Assembly (NCBI GenBank): GCA_902801475.1
Contig: CADCIO010000028.1
Span: forward strand, 1 to 41,793
Direction of reading: 5' to 3'
Source of the DNA: an uncultured Bacteroidales bacterium
Lineage (GTDB): Bacteria; Bacteroidota; Bacteroidia; Bacteroidales; Bacteroidaceae
DNA: 41,793 nt
Shown: piece by piece, positions 40,594 to 41,793 of the stretch
How the letters are laid out: each line of letters begins with the position of its first letter
Numbering within the stretch: the stretch's first letter is position 1
The notes under the pieces: model-generated
The model's database searches: none
What the model was told of the DNA's origin: nothing
Seen by the model: only the letters and a program-made list of their open reading frames with translations
Made by a program: the position numbers and the translations under genes

Positions 40594-40624
40594 CAAAGTT
40601 ACGGAAAATCAGCGACATACGCAA
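40594..40624 (-). promoter_or_regulatory. Promoter of the HU gene
   Basis: The minus-strand -7 box TAACTTTG is at 40601-40594 and CTTGC lies at about 40625-40621, a 19-base spacer. The transcript would have a leader of about 150 bases. Confidence 0.65.
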
Positions 40625-40683
40625 GTTTTTCGCTAATTATTTTTAGTGTTTTTGAAAGTTTTTTTGCAAAAAATCGCTATAAA

Positions 40684-40715
40684 TTTGTTTTTTAATTCAC
40701 TTAATCGTACCTTTG
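40684..40715 (+). promoter_or_regulatory. Promoter of the DUF3791-DUF3990 cassette
   Basis: TTTG at 40684-40687 and TACCTTTG at 40708-40715 are separated by 20 bases, an excellent consensus match. The first ATG of the operon is 20 bases downstream, at 40736. Confidence 0.8.
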
Positions 40716-40735
40716 CACTTGAATATAAACAAGCC

Positions 40736-40954
40736 ATGTTTAGCGTTAAGGACATATCCGAATATATTGTGGCACTGATCGCTGCCTTTGCCAGTCATTA
40801 TTCATTGACGGACGCTGAGGCGTATCGTTATCTGAGTCACCACGGTGCCATCAAGGTGATGCACGATTACTATGACGTGATGCACACCCAACCGTTTGAT
40901 GACATGGTACAAAGCATGGCTTCTTATTGTCAGCGGAAAGGAGGTACGCTATGA
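40736..40954 (+). CDS. DUF3791 domain protein, 72 aa
   Basis: A short, probably helical cytoplasmic protein. The family pattern is seen in YIVALIAAFASHYSLTDAEAYRYLSHHGAIKVMHDYYDVMHTQPFDDMV, with the typical YDxxHTQ near the end. DUF3791 genes commonly precede DUF3990 genes in Bacteroidota and Firmicutes and are of unknown function; an immunity or partner role has been suggested by neighbourhood only. An in-frame ATG at 40646 exists, but it lies upstream of the promoter -7 box, so I chose 40736. The stop codon overlaps the DUF3990 ATG (ATGA at 40951-40954). Confidence 0.85.
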   Translation: MFSVKDISEYIVALIAAFASHYSLTDAEAYRYLSHHGAIKVMHDYYDVMHTQPFDDMVQSMASYCQRKGGTL

Positions 40955-41430
40955 TCAACCTCTATCATGGCTCCACAGTTGACATCGAGCACATTGATCT
41001 GCAGAAGTCGCGTCCCAACAAGGACTTCGGACAAGGCTTCTATCTCTCTGCAGACCGTCAGCAAGCATGGCGAATGGGTGAATTTAAGGCGTTGACTGAA
41101 GGTGGAGAACCTGTGATGAACACCTACCTCTTTGACGAGACAGTGCTCACATCAGGCGAGTTGAAAGTCCTGACTTTTGAGGGTTACACCCGTGAATGGG
41201 CGGATTTCATTTTCCTGAACCGCAACAATAAGACTACTGCACCTGCGCATGATTATGACATTGTCTATGGTCCGATAGCCAATGATCGCGTAGGTGTGCA
41301 GATTGGGAAATACGAAGCTGGCGACATCACCCTTGACCAGTTCTTGGAGAATCTGAAATACATGAAGGGCATAACATTCCAATATTTTTTCGGGACAGAA
41401 CGTGCCATCGCTAAACTGACGAAGATATGA
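40951..41430 (+). CDS. DUF3990 protein, ADP-ribosyltransferase-like fold, 159 aa
   Basis: DUF3990 is grouped with ADP-ribosyltransferase-like folds. The N-terminal INLYHGST (first NAD-site motif, Tyr-His), KDFGQGFYLSADRQQAWRM (second motif, FGxGFYxS) and the late ITFQYFFGTERAI (third motif region) fit that pattern. If active it would use NAD+ to modify a target, but catalysis has not been shown for this family to my knowledge. The start ATG 40951 overlaps the DUF3791 stop, preferred over ATG 40927, which adds eight residues inside the upstream gene. The stop overlaps the next gene by ATGA, so all three are translationally coupled. Confidence 0.88.
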   Translation: MINLYHGSTVDIEHIDLQKSRPNKDFGQGFYLSADRQQAWRMGEFKALTEGGEPVMNTYLFDETVLTSGELKVLTFEGYTREWADFIFLNRNNKTTAPAHDYDIVYGPIANDRVGVQIGKYEAGDITLDQFLENLKYMKGITFQYFFGTERAIAKLTKI

Positions 41431-41636
41431 CACAGCCTAACGTATCGCCACAAGAATTCAAGTACTTGAAAGAGCTGGTGACAGCCCGCATGATTCAAAT
41501 ACTCACCGAAGAGCGAGGTTGTTCTTTGGAGGAGGCCATTGACCGTGTTTACACCTCGCCCATCTACGAGAAACTGTCAGACGCATCGACCGGACTTTTC
41601 TTTCAGTCCCCCAGATATGTGCTTTCCTACCTATAG
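41427..41636 (+). CDS. Small DUF3990-linked protein, 69 aa
   Basis: The third gene of the coupled cassette (ATG at 41427 inside the DUF3990 stop). It is a helical protein with the pattern KYLKELVTARMIQILTEERG, LEEAIDRVYTSPIYEKLSD and TGLFFQSPRYVLSYL. This pattern recurs in small proteins next to DUF3990 in Bacteroidota genomes, to my recollection, and may be a distinct domain without a firm name. Function unknown; partner, antitoxin or chaperone to the DUF3990 protein is possible. No terminator is visible downstream. Confidence 0.8.
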   Translation: MTQPNVSPQEFKYLKELVTARMIQILTEERGCSLEEAIDRVYTSPIYEKLSDASTGLFFQSPRYVLSYL

Positions 41637-41718
41637 CTCTTCCTGTATTTTTACTCCACTTTTCTTGTTGTCACAATATGACGAATGAACTTAGTTTAAC
41701 GTGAGTTCGGTATAAGAA

Positions 41719-41793
41719 TCATGCGATAATCCTGCTTTTGTCAATAATCTCGATATTCATTTCAGGCTTCTTAGGCAAGAGGTTGTATGCAAT
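41719..41793 (-). CDS. Possible 3' end of a minus-strand gene (partial)
   Basis: On the minus strand an open frame enters from the right edge and reads 24 residues, including KKPEMNIEIIDKSRIIA, before a TGA (41721-41719). It may be the end of a gene that lies outside the window, but the stretch is too short for recognition. Confidence 0.3.
   Translation of the reverse strand: MAYNLLPKKPEMNIEIIDKSRIIA

Larger units (their letters stand above)
40439..40735. other. Divergent intergenic region between HU and DUF3791 genes
   Basis: No gene was found. It contains the HU leader (40439-40590), the minus promoter at 40594-40624, an A/T-rich stretch and the plus promoter at 40684-40715. The leader holds a 13-base direct repeat, TAGAACCCGTCCC (40510-40522) and TAGAACGCGTCCC (40554-40566), 44 bases apart and one base different. 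Confidence 0.65.

Overview
The window reads as a chromosomal segment of a gut- or rumen-type Bacteroidota, most likely a Prevotella/Segatella relative. Evidence: promoter -7 boxes of the form TAnnTTTG (TAACTTTG, TACCTTTG, TATCTTTG) in front of many transcription units, A-rich leaders instead of strong Shine-Dalgarno sites, lipoproteins with a Cys-Ser-Ser-Asp/Asp export signal, a hybrid two-component regulator (HTCS), an HU-type protein with a tail, and Bacteroidota-restricted families (DUF6266, DUF6055, DUF3990). No rRNA, tRNA, CRISPR array or intact insertion sequence was recognised.

Layout. 1-1.95 kb: the 3' end of an unknown gene, then an unknown lipoprotein gene bounded by two terminators with nearly the same stem. 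2.1-3.95 kb: a leftward operon (secreted nitroreductase, DUF1294, MmcQ/YjbR, NimA-like flavin protein). 4.1-6.4 kb: a rightward operon (HAD phosphatase, GNAT acetyltransferase, EamA transporter). 6.4-9.65 kb: a DUF6266 gene behind a repeat-bearing leader, then WbuC cupin, sugar O-acetyltransferase, an A1S_2505-like protein and an SDR oxidoreductase. 9.7-11.35 kb: a secreted CotH-kinase protein.

11.36-25.5 kb is the best defined functional unit, a carbohydrate island. A leftward operon (DUF6055 putative metallopeptidase, multidomain GH43, HTCS regulator) is divergent from a rightward operon (GH146-like and GH127 beta-L-arabinofuranosidases). The 250-bp divergent region holds four copies of a 13-bp element in two mirror-image pairs, each pair with a 21-bp period and placed just behind a promoter. 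This looks like the HTCS operator. No SusC/SusD pair is present. The enzyme set suggests removal of beta-L-arabinofuranose from plant material, perhaps hydroxyproline-rich glycoproteins.

25.6-28.3 kb: glutathione peroxidase, a leader with three 41-bp palindromic repeats in front of a short reading frame broken by an in-frame TAG, a flavodoxin-fold reductase and a VanW-family protein. 28.4-39.8 kb: one giant secreted protein (3634 aa) translationally coupled to a small lipoprotein that appears to share a domain with it. 39.9-40.4 kb: an HU-family protein on the minus strand. 40.7-41.6 kb: a three-gene ATGA-coupled cassette, DUF3791, DUF3990 (ADP-ribosyltransferase-like) and a small partner. 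The right edge may contain the 3' end of a further minus-strand gene.
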